Shown here piece after piece: positions 43,961-55,530 of a stretch of DNA of 64,000 nucleotides. The stretch is from contig NC_053112.1 of NCBI RefSeq assembly GCF_010015445.1, positions 5,855,964-5,919,963 of the forward strand, in the 5' to 3' direction. The translations under genes and the position numbers were made by a program. The DNA is from Perca fluviatilis (taxonomy: Eukaryota; Chordata; Actinopteri; Perciformes; Percidae). Numbering within the stretch: position 1 is the first letter of the stretch; each line of letters begins with the position of its first letter. The notes under the pieces were generated by a model. It was not told where the DNA came from. It worked only from the letters and a program-made list of their open reading frames with translations, and searched no databases.

Positions 43961-44527
43961 CATGTGCACTCTTATTGTGAAATACCAGGATGTTGTCTGG
44001 TTAATATGGAGCAAAGGTGTGTCTTTATCTAACAGGTGGGAGGAGGAAGGTGTGTGAGAAGGTGTTGCTTATACCTTTATTATGTTTGTTGAAACTTGAA
44101 GGTGCCTCAGCTTTACTTTAACCAGGAGAGTTTAGTTTAGTTTATTGGACACAAATAGAAACCTCCACACATCTGCAACATGTCAATGATATGACAATGT
44201 TTTTTTTTTTTACAAATGGAGCTAAGTCTACGTTTTTGGCGCGTTATACATTGTCTTTGGTGTTTTTTCTACGTTTTTTGTGTGTTTTGTGAAGCACTTT
44301 GTAATGTAGATTATGAAAAGCACTCTATAAATAAAGATTAGTATTGACAGGGTTTCTTTGTGTGATTTTATGATTTTTGATCATGAACAACCAAAGAAAA
44401 CAGAGAATTAAAAGAATTAATGATCCTCCTTCCTACTACTGTGGATATACGGCCAGCCGTGTCAAAATACTTATTTACGAACTTCAATTCAGTGGTGTAG
44501 TCTAATGTATTGTAGTGGGTATACTGT

Positions 44528-44529
44528 AC

Positions 44530-44586
<57 letters not shown>
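44528..44586. repeat. (GT)n(AT)n(AC)n compound microsatellite
   Basis: A GT run, AT run and AC run in order; the outer parts are complementary and can form a hairpin. Confidence 0.9.
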
Positions 44587-44587
<1 letters not shown>

Positions 44588-44829
44588 TGTGGGAATGTAG
44601 GAAAATCTCTGCAATTGAGGACGTCATCTAGGGCTTTTTGGGAAAACACTGATCCACATTGTTCACCATTTTTGACATTTCAGAAACCAAACAACTAATC
44701 GGATAGTGGAGAGAATAATCCATCCAACGGCTTTAAAGCGAATAAAAACCTGTTGCGTAATGACGTCAAATGCTGTTTTGCGGTCAAATTGGTATATCTA
44801 ATTGATTTGAGACATTTTAAGGTGTTTCC

Positions 44830-45236
44830 ATTCATTTTCGCACTGAATCGCACAACCTTCAAGCAAACATTTGCGAACAATGTTTTGCTAGACAAAATGG
44901 ATCGCGTCTTTGTTGATGCCTGTCATGTGTGCAAACAGAGCGGAAATACTGGGCGGAAATGAACTACAACTTCTTCTTCATTTTGTGGCGGGTTGCAACC
45001 ATAAAATGACCTAAAACTTAATCGCAATTCATTATTTATTCGGCAAATAACGTTTCCATCAGCGTTTATTGCATAAGCCGTATATTTCGATCAAGAAAAA
45101 ATCCGATGAGACCGAACGTATTTCCTTTGAGTCGATATTCATGAAATTCCATCGAATTTTACTGTTTCCATGAGGCATTTTTCATTCAATATCACTTAAT
45201 TCAGATAAAAACGTGTGGAAGGAAACATAGCTAGTG
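44830..45236 (-). mobile_element. second copy of the 3898 DNA element, without minisatellite
   Basis: On the reverse strand it starts CTAGCTATGTTTCC and follows the 3898 element. It includes an uninterrupted ATGGAAAC site where the first copy has a MITE, and CGATCCATTTTGTCTAGC where the first copy has the 42-bp array next to it. Confidence 0.7.
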
Positions 45237-45412
45237 TCAGTGTTGTTTTCAGCTCACATACATACATCTGGAAGAGAGGTGTTGAGTGATATGTACAAAT
45301 GGTTCATGAGAACAGCCTGCAACAGCCAAGTTAGCAAACAAAGGAGCAAAGAAACATGCGTTTCACAGGATGTAATCTACAGATGGCGAGTCCAAAGATG
45401 CAGGTGTGTTTC

Positions 45413-45998
45413 TTTTTTAAGATAATTTTTTGGGTATTTTTTAGGCCTTTAATTTGATAGGACAGCTTAGACTTGAAAGGGGAGAGAGAGGGGGAGAATG
45501 ACCTGCAGCAAAGGGTCGGAGTCTAACCTGCGGCCGTTGCGTCGAGGAGTAACGGTACAGATCCATTTGTCCGACACGGCTGAAGCGTGGTGTCGTGACG
45601 TCATACATCCATGGATGATGCTCCACGCCATCGTTCAACGAAACGTGTTTCTGAAAACATTTTAAGAGAGAAATAGGCCGTGCAGTTGCTGAATCTGTCT
45701 TCATTTCAGATCGACAAAGGTCAGTTTGAAAGATTTTTGTCTACTTCTACTGGATAGTCGCGTCGCGTTGAATGGGCATCGGCCAGCTTTTTGACGTGCA
45801 GCATTTTTTCAAATGCAGCGCCGCCTTCCCGGGATGGTTTGCGTGCACGTTGAAGTCGCTTGACGTCACCCATAGGAATAGAGTGGAGCGCGGGAGATGC
45901 GACAGACGCAACAAACGCGTCACACGGTCAAATGGATCTGTACCGTGAGCCTCTATATATGGGCGTGTGCTCTACCAGGTGAGCTAACCAGGGGCCCA
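45413..45998 (-). mobile_element. tRNA-derived SINE split by a MITE
   Basis: The left part 45413-45552 matches the body of the SINE at 15846, and the right part 45948-45998 is its tRNA head (GCTCACCTGGTAGAGC on the reverse strand). The MITE 45553-45945 separates them. Confidence 0.75.
45553..45945. mobile_element. MITE inside SINE (about 393 bp)
   Basis: Terminal inverted repeats CGGTACAGATCCATTTG and CAAATGGATCTGTACCG are perfect over 17 bp. A 2-3 bp target duplication is possible but unclear. No coding sequence. Confidence 0.8.
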
Positions 45999-46073
45999 GA
46001 TGTAGGTGTTTTCTACCCAGAAGTTATTGTAAACAAACAACATTAGTCGACATTAGGGTCAGTCTCGCTTTGC

Positions 46074-46109
46074 CAGACCTTCCTCCACAGCGCTGTGGAA
46101 GAAGGTCTG
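46074..46109. repeat. 17-bp stem hairpin at start of repeat-like block
   Basis: CAGACCTTCCTCCACAG and CTGTGGAAGAAGGTCTG form a stem with one mismatch. The following sequence to about 46510 resembles a dispersed fish repeat, but no second copy lies in this window. Confidence 0.55.
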
Positions 46110-46670
46110 CCTAGTCCACACAGCATTCCTGGATGGGAGAGAAACGTGCTCTGGTTTATCGGCATTTCTTTAAACCAATCACAATTGTCTTGGGGCGAGG
46201 CTAAGCTCCAGACGGAGCCACGGTGCCTCTGCTAAATAGTCTCAGGAAGGAACTGGTTCTGGTGGAACATGCGGACGTTCAGAAGTAGTTTTAGTCGTGC
46301 GAGAGAAAACTCAGATTGGACAGATAGTCTAGCTAGCTGTCTGGATTTACCCTGCAGAGATCTGAGGAGCAGTTAACCATAGTCCTCAGAAATCAACCGG
46401 AGGTTAGAACCCCAACAGAGAGACAGAGGAAGGGGACGGACTTCTGGCCGAATTTCCGTCGGCACCGGAGCATTCCCGGAAGTGGAACTTCGTTGAAATG
46501 GACTAGTTGGGATGTAAAAACAATATATAAAAAAGTGTTTTTTGGAAATACTTACCAACCCTGCCTTTAATCTTGTTTGAAGACTTGGGCATGCAGAATA
46601 AAAAATTAAAAAATTAATTAAATTACATTTTTTTCAAAAAATAAAAAAATCTTATTAATCACAAATTTAG

Positions 46671-46919
46671 ATGGCAGGTATCTGTCTATGTGTTCATATA
46701 ACTTTATACACGCTACAAATGGCTGGAATCATTAAACACATCCTCTCCAAGGAGTGCACCAGCTCTAACATGTCCTGGAGGAAGTTCATGCAGCAACTGG
46801 CAGAGGAGCTGAGAGCGGAGTTTATGGAGGAAAAAAAGGGAAGCAGCGCACCCTCCGAGCAGCGCACCGCACCGCACCGCAGCACACACCAAAACGGAGG
46901 CAGGTTTAGGTTAGATTAG
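46671..46919 (+). pseudogene. possible piggyBac-like transposase C-terminal fragment
   Basis: The frame includes MAGIIKHILSKECTSSNMSW and RKFMQQLAEELRAEFMEEKK, which resembles the region near the end of PGBD-type transposases where a helix with F-x-Q-L-A-E-E-L is common. The rest of the transposase is absent. The resemblance is from memory of the family pattern and is weak. Confidence 0.3.
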
Positions 46920-46924
46920 GTTAT

Positions 46925-48115
46925 AAATAGGTTATATATAGGTTCAAATCACATACTTTTAATTGTTATTTGGCTGTGAATTATGTTGAATGAATTTCCC
47001 CCAATATGTTTTGGGACATTAATGTATGAAATAATCACGGTTTATGCCATGATATGATATCAAGGGTGTTGTATTGGATCAACAGCCACATGCAATTTAG
47101 CTAGCAGGTGAAGGTGAAACAAAAAATGTGCAAGAACTATAGACTAATACAGGCTTAAATGAACTGACAATATAAGTTATACGACTTACAGTTCTCAAGG
47201 ATGCACACATGCCATCTCAACCGGAGGACAGCTTGTCTCTTTTTTCTTTCTCCCTTTTCTCTGAGTGGCACGCGTGGCCACTTGCGTTGTGAAGCGCTTG
47301 TCGGTGAAGTAAAAGAGTTTTTCAGAAGTCAGAGCTGAGACGCAACATTCCTCAACTTGTGGACAAATCTAACAAGTAGACTACACAAACGCTGTAACCT
47401 GGCAACGCCATCAGCAGAACTATGAAAATTATGCATCAAAAACATTTTTTAAGTTACACGGAGCAGCCCAATCTCCTAACAAGGGTGTGTGTGTGTGTAT
47501 CACAGCCTGATATATTGTAAAAACACATCAGTGAGTCACGCTGTTGTTCCTTCATCACCATGAACACACACACACATACAGTAGTTTATTTTGACTCAAT
47601 CCCACACACACCATCCTGCTGCCCCAAATACTCATTAGAGCACAAAATGTGGATTAATCCAGGCGCTGAAAATGAGCAATTAAAAAATATTAATGTTCAT
47701 TTACTTTTTATATCCGGTATAACGACATGTGTCCTGTAGACACTATTAAAGGCCTTACTCTTAAATCAAACTTAATAACACAATCAAATATTAAGCAAAT
47801 TTCTTTTTCTGTGGCTGAACATCAAATACACAAATTAAAAGAAATCCAAATTTTTTGTGTGTGCAAAATATACACTTTATAATATAATAATATTTATTAG
47901 TGATTCATTGAAAGTGAAAAAATGTCAGAGTTGAAGAGATTAATGCATCAAATGAATTTGTTGCCTATGTAATGGTAAGCATATCATCAATCAAAACAAT
48001 GAAGTGTAAATCAATCACCACAGGAAACAGATTGTGTAAACAAATAATATGTAAATTATAAAATGTACATTTGTTCCCTTGATTAGAAATATATCAATAC
48101 ATGAAATAAGATGAG
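46925..48115. other. intergenic before TRIM copy 3, nothing supported
   Basis: AT-rich sequence with short GT and CA runs. No gene, RNA or repeat family is supported. Confidence 0.4.
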
Positions 48116-48118
48116 GTA

Positions 48119-49666
48119 TTAGTTTACTCTGACAGGAGAGATGATCAGAGGGGCAGAGTTTTTACCACCATTACAGTCGGGACAGAAGAATGGGAAGAGT
48201 TTCTCAGTGAAGGAGCAGCCAGTAAAGGAGTAGATAAGAGCTGCAGCATCTACGTCATAAAAGGAGACCAGACCCTCCTCATAATCCACAAACACCCCCA
48301 CCTTCTGAGGAGGAGACTTCAGAGAGAGAAGGACTGGAGAGTTAGCAGCAGCGTAGTACTTATTTCCATTTCTCAACATTATAGTCCAGTAACCTATTTG
48401 AGGGCTCAGTGTGATGAATTCATTCCTTTTGATCGACTCTCTGGACACTCCTAAAAACCATTCAGTCTTTTCTTTAATTTGAACCTCAAAGTAAAATCTG
48501 CCAGAAGAAAAACGCTGCTTTCCTAAAACACATTCAATGAGAGAAAATCTCTCTTTGTTTTTTGGGAGATTCTTCTTAACCTCCTTACCAAGACCCACTT
48601 GTTTCCCATCATCAGACAGGATGAGTTTAGGATGTGCTGTATCAGGATCAAGAGTCACATCCACTGCATACTGCTGGACCCTCTTCAGCTCAGACTCAGC
48701 GAGCAGCTTCTTCATCTCTTTACTGAGTGTCTCCTCCAGCTGAGCCACAGCTTTCACCACAGTCCCCTCATATGATGATGGACGGACGCTGACCTCTGTC
48801 CAGTCCTTGGTGGGTGAAGTTTGTTGGACACTCTGGAGAAGATGGAGGTGGTCTTCGGAGCGTAACACCTGCTCCACCTCAGTGCTTCTCTTCATCAGCT
48901 CAGAGATTTCCTGTTCTCCTGACTCTGTCAGAGAAATGAAGACCTGAACACCTTCTGCTATCTCTCTGTCTGCATCTTCCTCACTGAGGTCGACTGAGTG
49001 TTTGATCTCCTGAATCTTCAGTCGTCTCTTCTGGATCATCTGCTGGATTTCAGCCTCTGTCTTCCCCAGCTCTGCCTTCTTTTCTTCCTGTCCTTCTTTC
49101 AGAGGAACAACATCATGCATCTTGTGATCTAAGACAGTGCAGAGCATGCAGACACATGTCTGGTCGGTCTTACAGAACAGCTCCAGAGGTTTATCGTGCT
49201 TCGTACACATCCTGCCTTCCAGGTTCTCCACAGGGTCGATCAGCTGATGTCTTTTCAGGCGTGACATGGTCAGATGAGGCTCCAGGTGAGTCTCACAGTA
49301 GGAGATCAGACACACCTGGCAGGACTTCAGGGCCTTCAGTTTGGTTCCAGTGCAGACGTCACAGGGAACTTCTCCTGGTTTGGACACTTGTTGCTCTGAG
49401 CTGCTGCTGCTGGCTTTCTGTTGAGCTGACTGTCTGAACTGAGCGACCATCTCAGAAAGCGAAGTGTTGACGTGCAGCTCAGGTTTTGTGTCGAAAACCT
49501 TTTTACACATTGGACACAGGTACTGGTCATTAGTATCCCAGTGTTCAGTGATGCAGGTCTTGCAGAAGTTGTGACCACATGGTATGGTGACAGGATCAGT
49601 GAACACATCCCGACAGATGGAGCACAGGAACTGATCTTCAGATGGCAGACAGTTTGCAGCAGCCAT
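48119..49666 (-). CDS. TRIM E3 ubiquitin ligase copy 3, shortened coiled coil
   Basis: A single coding exon of 515 residues starting MAAANCLPSEDQFLC. RING (C15-C54), two B-box fingers and PRY-SPRY are intact and the end IISPVRVN is the same as copy 1. Relative to copy 1 the coiled coil lacks about 29 residues (ESVERGLNELINTIKEK onward to FIKEL) and then 5 more before TKDWTEV. Both losses are in frame. TRIM coiled coils form antiparallel dimers, so a shorter helix may change dimer geometry. SPRY differs at several sites (EFITLSPQIGYWTIML against ENIPLIPQNGVWTLYL), as expected for fast-evolving recognition loops. A 5' UTR exon likely ends at 50677. Confidence 0.92.
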   Translation of the reverse strand: MAAANCLPSEDQFLCSICRDVFTDPVTIPCGHNFCKTCITEHWDTNDQYLCPMCKKVFDTKPELHVNTSLSEMVAQFRQSAQQKASSSSSEQQVSKPGEVPCDVCTGTKLKALKSCQVCLISYCETHLEPHLTMSRLKRHQLIDPVENLEGRMCTKHDKPLELFCKTDQTCVCMLCTVLDHKMHDVVPLKEGQEEKKAELGKTEAEIQQMIQKRRLKIQEIKHSVDLSEEDADREIAEGVQVFISLTESGEQEISELMKRSTEVEQVLRSEDHLHLLQSVQQTSPTKDWTEVSVRPSSYEGTVVKAVAQLEETLSKEMKKLLAESELKRVQQYAVDVTLDPDTAHPKLILSDDGKQVGLGKEVKKNLPKNKERFSLIECVLGKQRFSSGRFYFEVQIKEKTEWFLGVSRESIKRNEFITLSPQIGYWTIMLRNGNKYYAAANSPVLLSLKSPPQKVGVFVDYEEGLVSFYDVDAAALIYSFTGCSFTEKLFPFFCPDCNGGKNSAPLIISPVRVN

Positions 49667-50676
49667 ATCTACACAAAGAGTGAATAAAAAGAAAAAACAT
49701 ATTCAAAATCAAAGTCATCAGCCTACAGTTACTTTAGCAAGAGGTCTCGTTAGGAGGAGGCTAGCTAGCTCTCATTGATAAACTCCAGCTCACCGCGGGC
49801 TCTATCAATGAGACTCGTGGACAAGAGGCGTTTATTTCCCCAATCGTTTGTTTAAATAACTCAACACACATATCCATTATAAGATTAACTGGAACCTGCA
49901 GTAAGAGATTGCGGGCGTAACAAGCTCGCTGACCGTGCTCTCAGTCACACACCGGCCATTTAGCAGGAAGAGGGGAGCTGCAGGCCCTGGAGCTCTGTCA
50001 GGGCAGCGGTGTTTGGTAGTCCAGTCACCCAGAAAAGTGTGAGTTTGCGCGGGTATGGAGAACCGCGGGCTGCCGGCCGTGACGGAGCTCAATCGAGCTC
50101 ACAGCAGCACGGGGTCTGTGATGGAGGACAGGCAGGGTGGCGATGTAGCAACCCAGGCAGCGCCGGCCGCTGAAATCCGACACACAGTCGGACAAATTTG
50201 CAATTAGCCATCAATTTTCGTAAAGCGGCCCATATAAAAGTTTCAGAAGTGAATTTTGTAATGGAATAGCAGCGATCTGCGCGACCTAGTTTCAGAAGAC
50301 TACCTGATCTCAGGTCAGTTGTGTAGCCTATGTAAATGTTGGGACGTGACCGTTCTCTTAATATGCTCATGGGCGTGACAAAGGTACAGGTCTTAGGATG
50401 CTTACGTCAACTTCCAGCTTTGTTGAGATTCACCCGTTTTCAGCCGCAGTTTCAAAATATGAGATTTTCATAGTAAAGGGGTGTCAGTGGGACTTTGAGC
50501 TTCTATGTTTGTCCTATTTACCCACCGAACTGTTGTTATTTAACTATGACAAGGTAAAATCGGTTTTGCATTCTATCACCCCTTTAAAGAGCTTAAAAAA
50601 GGTTGGGGCCGATGAAAATTAATTTTGGGACTATTTGATTTGATTGATCGGTTGAAAGAATGAAGAGACGTTGTAC

Positions 50677-50740
50677 CTTCATCAGCAGACACTGCTGCTG
50701 TCTGTGTTCATCTGACTCATCCTAACACCTTTATATCTAG
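50677..50740 (-). promoter_or_regulatory. putative 5' UTR exon of TRIM copy 3
   Basis: The reverse strand reads GTCTGCTGATGAAG then GTACAA donor, at the same relative place as the 5' exons of copies 1 and 2 but not similar to them. Exon start not defined. Confidence 0.35.
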
Positions 50741-50817
50741 AAGAGTCATATGACGTGTGAGCAGGACCCAGTCTGACCTGTAGGGCTGCCAGTCAGCGCT
50801 CTTATTGGAAAGTTTTC

Positions 50818-52210
50818 AGGTTAATTATGTAATGTGAAAGGAACAGTCTGAACTCATAACAACACATACAAATCTCGAGTTTTATTCCTAGGAAACTAAA
50901 GTTGGAATGTTGTCCGTCCAGCGTTGGCTCGCCTCTTACTGCAGCTCTGTTGTTAGGTTTCGTTTCCTCGTACATTTATATTACTTTAGTTACGTACAGA
51001 TTTCCCCCTGTCGATCTGATGTAGTCTTACTTGATTAGGTTTAAATTTGATTTGAGAACTAAGCTTGTGTAATGAAAAGACATTGAAAAGACAGAGTCAT
51101 TAGATGGAGAGGCCTGAGGGCACAATGGCAGGAGCTTCTGATCTTGACTGTGACAACCCTACGTTTGCCAGCTGTCATTTTGCCAGATTCTTGACTGAAG
51201 TTATTTATGTAGCAGTCCTGCCAAACCAAAACGACACAAACTGTCTCAGCCTATCACACCTCAGCTCCACCCAAGCCACGCCCTCTTTGCCCATATTAGG
51301 ATTACCCAGCTCCAGTAATAACGAAAGAGGAGTAGGGCCACTGGTGAAAAATGTATTTTAGTTCTGACTTTAATCTCAGAATTCAGAAAGTCAGAATTCG
51401 GAAATTAAAGTCAGAATTCTGAGAATTAAGTCAGAACTAAAATACATTTTTCACCAGTGGCCCTAATCCTCTTTCCGTAACTTGTCCCTGCAGAAATCTC
51501 TGAATGTGTTTTTACTCAGTCTATAGTTCAGGATTAACATTATTGATATTTATAATCATAATATTAATAAGGATCGTTTATCTTGTTGTTGAAGACGTGT
51601 GTCCACAAATCAAAACCAAGACAGATTTGAAGATCAAGTTTGTGACACACACCTGCCAATTAAAAACAACTCTAGGTTAATTATGTAATGTGGAAGGAAC
51701 AGTCTGAACTCATAACAACATGTACAAATCTCAAGTTTTATTCCAAGGAAACTGAAGTTGGAATGTTGTCTTTTACTTTAGTTAGGTACAGATATTTCCC
51801 TGGCTTAACATAAGGTGAAGTTGGTGCTGTACCTAACTTATTTTGAGTGGAAACACTGAGCTGTGAGGTGTGAATTTGTTTGGTCTTCGGGAAACAACAA
51901 ACTTCGAGCTAGCAAGCTACACAGAGTAGGGAATGTCAAGCCCTGACTGTAGGTCTATGTAATGAAATGTATACAAAAACACATTTATGTACTGCAGGTT
52001 TGACCTCCAAAGAGGTTAAACCGCAGAAACACTGAAGCCCCAAAACAAGAAGAAACGAAAAAGGTTAATGAACTCCTGACAACATTTACCAACCTCGAGT
52101 TTCATTCCAAGGAATGTTGTCTGTCCGGTGTTGCTCCGCCTCTTCACCGCTGCTCTGTTTTTTAGGTTTCGTTTCCTCATACTTAGATGTGATTTTAGTA
52201 ACAGGTGTGG
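50818..52210. repeat. three diverged copies of a TRIM-upstream segment
   Basis: TTAATTATGTAATGTG(A/G)AAGG plus AACAGTCTGAACTCATAAC occurs at 50820 and 51674; CAAGGAA(AC) and GGAATGTTGTC with CTGCTCTGTT(G/T)T occur at 50885, 51745 and 52105. Related sequence is upstream of copies 1 and 2 (near 36560 and 43890). Confidence 0.55.
51320..51479. repeat. 160-bp palindrome
   Basis: AGGAGTAGGGCCACTGGTG pairs with CACCAGTGGCCCTAATCCT, and the arms continue through TGTATTTTAGTTCTGACT. Centre near 51400. Probably a short MITE. Confidence 0.8.
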
Positions 52211-52419
52211 AATGGGGGCGGGGTTGGCTTCTAGGGCTCCAGCAGGGACGTGCACAGACATTTTGGGTGGCAGGAGCATAAAGAAGAGGCCTTATAGTAG
52301 TAGTAATAGAAATAGTTAACTTATAAAAGTGAACTATCAGATGCTGCGGCCAGAAGTGTCATCACTCTCTGTCTCTTCATGCTTCTTAACTTTAAAAAAA
52401 GAAGTGGTTTTGTGTTCTG

Positions 52420-52808
52420 TAATCCTCCTGTTGTCCTTGGTTCAAATTTGACCTGTTTTCAAAACATTCCGAAATTTGGGTTTCTTTCAACCAAATTGTC
52501 AAAAGGATGAATAACATGGGAGATACAACGTGCTTCACAAGTAAAATAAATGATCAGTTTACTACTTTCATTACATTTGGGTGTTTTATTTCAATTTCAT
52601 AACATTTGAAAAAACAATGAAAAAACGTTGAAAAAAGTGATATAATGTCGGGAAAAAACAATAAAAAGCGGCGAAAACAATCGTAAAAAAAGGGCTGAAA
52701 ACGTTGAAAAAACTTTAACAAAAAGTGTCGAAAAAGACGACCAAATAGTTTTAATTTTAGACCCAGAAAAACAAAACGTTGCATGGTCGACGGGAAGACA
52801 ACACTAAG
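52420..52808. mobile_element. TTAA-type MITE, decayed ends
   Basis: TAATCCTCCTGTTGTCCTTG at the left and GTCGACGGGAAGACAACACT at the right match the family of 388-766. It is absent from the parental snrpb2 intron. Confidence 0.55.
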
Positions 52809-52879
52809 TAAATAGAATAGAACATGTTGTTTGGTAACACTTTACAATAAGGGTACATTAATAAGCATTAGTTAATGCA

Positions 52880-53280
52880 TTAATAAGCATTAACTAACCA
52901 TTATTAAGGGTTAAATAAATTGTATAATAAACATTTATTAACAATGCTCATGTTAACTAAGGTATTAATTGATGCATTATTTACCATTAGTTGATGCATT
53001 AACTAACTGTTAATCACAGTTAACTAAGGTGTTTATTTTACCATTAGTAAATGCAGTAATAAGCCTTCACTAATTATTAAAAACAGTTAATTAAGGTGTC
53101 TATTATATCATTAGTAAATGGAATAATAAGCCTTGAATAACTGTTAATAACAGTTAACTGAGGTGTCTATTTAACCATTAGTTAATGCAGTAACAAGCCT
53201 TGACCAACTGTTAATAACAGTTAACTAAGGTGTATATTTTAACATTAGGTAATGTACTAAAAAGCCTGAACTGGAAATAA
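52880..53280. repeat. about 68-bp degenerate units, left arm
   Basis: Units with GTTAACTAAGGTGT and ACCATTAGTAAATGCAGTAA recur about five times; mirrored at about 59310-59700 in the right arm. Confidence 0.7.
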
Positions 53281-53639
53281 AAGCTAACTAAAGTGTCTAA
53301 GTAAAGCCTTAGTTGATGTTGATGAAGGTATTTCTTAATATTACTAGGTGGTTGATGAAGATGTTTGATAGCATGTGTCTTGAGGTTCACGGCCAAGCCA
53401 TGTCATTATGAGAAAACTTTTTTTTTATTGTTTATTTACGGGTCATGGTTTTTCACATACCTTTGTCCACTATATTTGTCCATCCTCCAACATATATATA
53501 CTCCATAGTCTCCATGCAGAGGTTTGCTTCTTCCTTGGTCTTCATATAGATATTAACCTTCTGTATGCTATATAAGCATTACTTAACCTTAAATGGTCAC
53601 TTAACTAATGTGTAACAATACTGAATAAGCCTTAATTAA

Positions 53640-54815
53640 CCACCAATAAACAGTTATTAATGCTCTTTGGTAGACTTATTGTAAAGTAGAGAACATATGC
53701 ACCTTTATTAATACTTAATTAATGTGTAACAATGCTGAACAAGCCTCACTAACCATCAATAAACAGTTATTAATCCTCTTTGGTAGACTTATTGTAAAGT
53801 AGAGAACATATGCACCTTAACTAACACTTAATTAATGTGTAACAATACTGAATAAGCCTTAATAAAACATCAATTAACAGTTATTAATGCTCTTTGGTAG
53901 ACTTATTGTAAAGTAGAGAACATATGCACTTTAACTAATACGTAATTAATGTGTAACAATACTGAATAAGCCTTACCTAACCATTAATAAACATTTATAA
54001 ATGCTCTTTGGTAGACTTATTGTAAAGTAGAGAACATGCACTTTAAGTAACACTTAATTAATGTGTAACAATACCGAATAAGCCTTAATAAACCATCAAT
54101 AAACAGTTATTAATGCTCTTTGGTAGACTTATTGTAAAGTGGAGAACATATGCACTTTTATTAATACTTAATTAATGTGTAACAATGCTGAACAAGCCTT
54201 ACCTAACCATCAATAAACAGGTATTAATGCCCTTTGGTAGACTTATTGTAAAGTAGAGGACATATGCACCTTAACTAACACTTAATTAATGTGTAACAAT
54301 ACTGAATAAGCCGTTCCTAACCATCAATAAACAGTTATTAATGCTCTTTGGTAGACTTATTGTAAAGTAGAGGACATATGCACCTTAACTAATACTTAAT
54401 TAATGTGTAACAATACTGAATAAGCCGTTCCTAACCATCAATAAACAGTTATTAATGCTCTTTGGTAGACTTATTGTAAAGTGGAGAACATATACACCTT
54501 TATTAATACTTAATTAATGTGTAACAATGCTGAACAAGCCTTAATAAACAATCAATTAACAGTTATTAATGCTCTTTGGTAGACTTATTGTAAAGTAGAG
54601 AACATATGCACCTTAAGTAACACTTAATTAATGTGTAACAATACCGAATAAGCCTTAATAAACCATCAATAAACAGTTATTAATGCTCTTTGGTAGACTT
54701 ATTGTAAAGTAGAGGACATATGCACCTTAACTAATACTTAATGTATAACAATACTGAATAAGCCGTTCCTAACCATCAATAAACAGTTATTAATGCTCTT
54801 TGGTAGACTTATTGT

Positions 54816-54818
<3 letters not shown>
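53640..54818. repeat. 113-bp tandem array, left arm (about 10 copies)
   Basis: Each unit includes TTTGGTAGACTTATTGTAAA and TTAATTAATGTGTAACAAT. ACTTATTGTAAAGT is nearly the reverse complement of the terminal ACTTTACAATAAGG. Confidence 0.93.
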
Positions 54819-54865
<47 letters not shown>

Positions 54866-54972
54866 TTAATTAAAATAAAATTTAAAAAAAAAAAAAAAAA
54901 TAAAAAAAAAAAAAAATTTTTAAATTTTTTTTTATTTTTTTTTTTTTTAATAAAAAAATTAATTTTTAATAA

Positions 54973-55033
<61 letters not shown>

Positions 55034-55088
55034 TATTTTTTTTTTTATTTTTTTATAAAAAAAAAAAAAAAATAAAAAAAAAATAAAT

Positions 55089-55139
<51 letters not shown>

Positions 55140-55190
55140 ATTTTTTTTTATTTTTTTTATAAAAAAAAAATTTTTATTTACATTTATAAA
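54818..55190. repeat. A/T homopolymer block, possible artefact
   Basis: About 370 bp made only of long A and T runs, starting abruptly inside a 113-bp unit (CTTATTGTAA then T-run). The right arm has ordinary unit sequence at the mirrored place. Confidence 0.85.
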
Positions 55191-55392
55191 TGAAAAAAAA
55201 CATAAGTGTGCTGAAATAAGCATTACTAAACAATGATTCATAGTTCATTAATACTCTTTGACTTAAACCTCCACACAGCTTTTAAACATTAGTGAAACAT
55301 TGTCAATGTGAAATCAAATCACAACAACCTTCTGTTATGCACACACATATTCAAAATGTAAACACGGTTTTCATTTGATTCTGAGTCAGTTC

Positions 55393-55530
55393 TCATATTT
55401 CTTTCCACTGAGACTCAGAGCTATAACAGTTTAAATCCTGTATGGAGATTACACTGGAAATTGTCGCGCTCTCGTCATCGTCACTGTCATGTCTTCTGGA
55501 TAGTTTTCCTCTCTTGAAACCTAACAAACC
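55393..55530 (-). pseudogene. exon-like segment, left-arm copy (frameshifted)
   Basis: The reverse complement matches 57462-57634, including TTGTTAG acceptor and GGTTTCAAGAGAGGAAAAC, but has a small deletion near the end and a frameshift around CTCTGAGTCTCAGTGG. Confidence 0.6.

Larger units (their letters stand above)
38930..44230. repeat. segmental duplication, block B
   Basis: Counterpart of block A with the THAP-like exon at 39590, TRIM 3' flank at 39700-40780, TRIM copy 2 at 41104-42781 and its 5' exon at 43746. It lacks the Tc1 and the retroposon. Confidence 0.8.
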
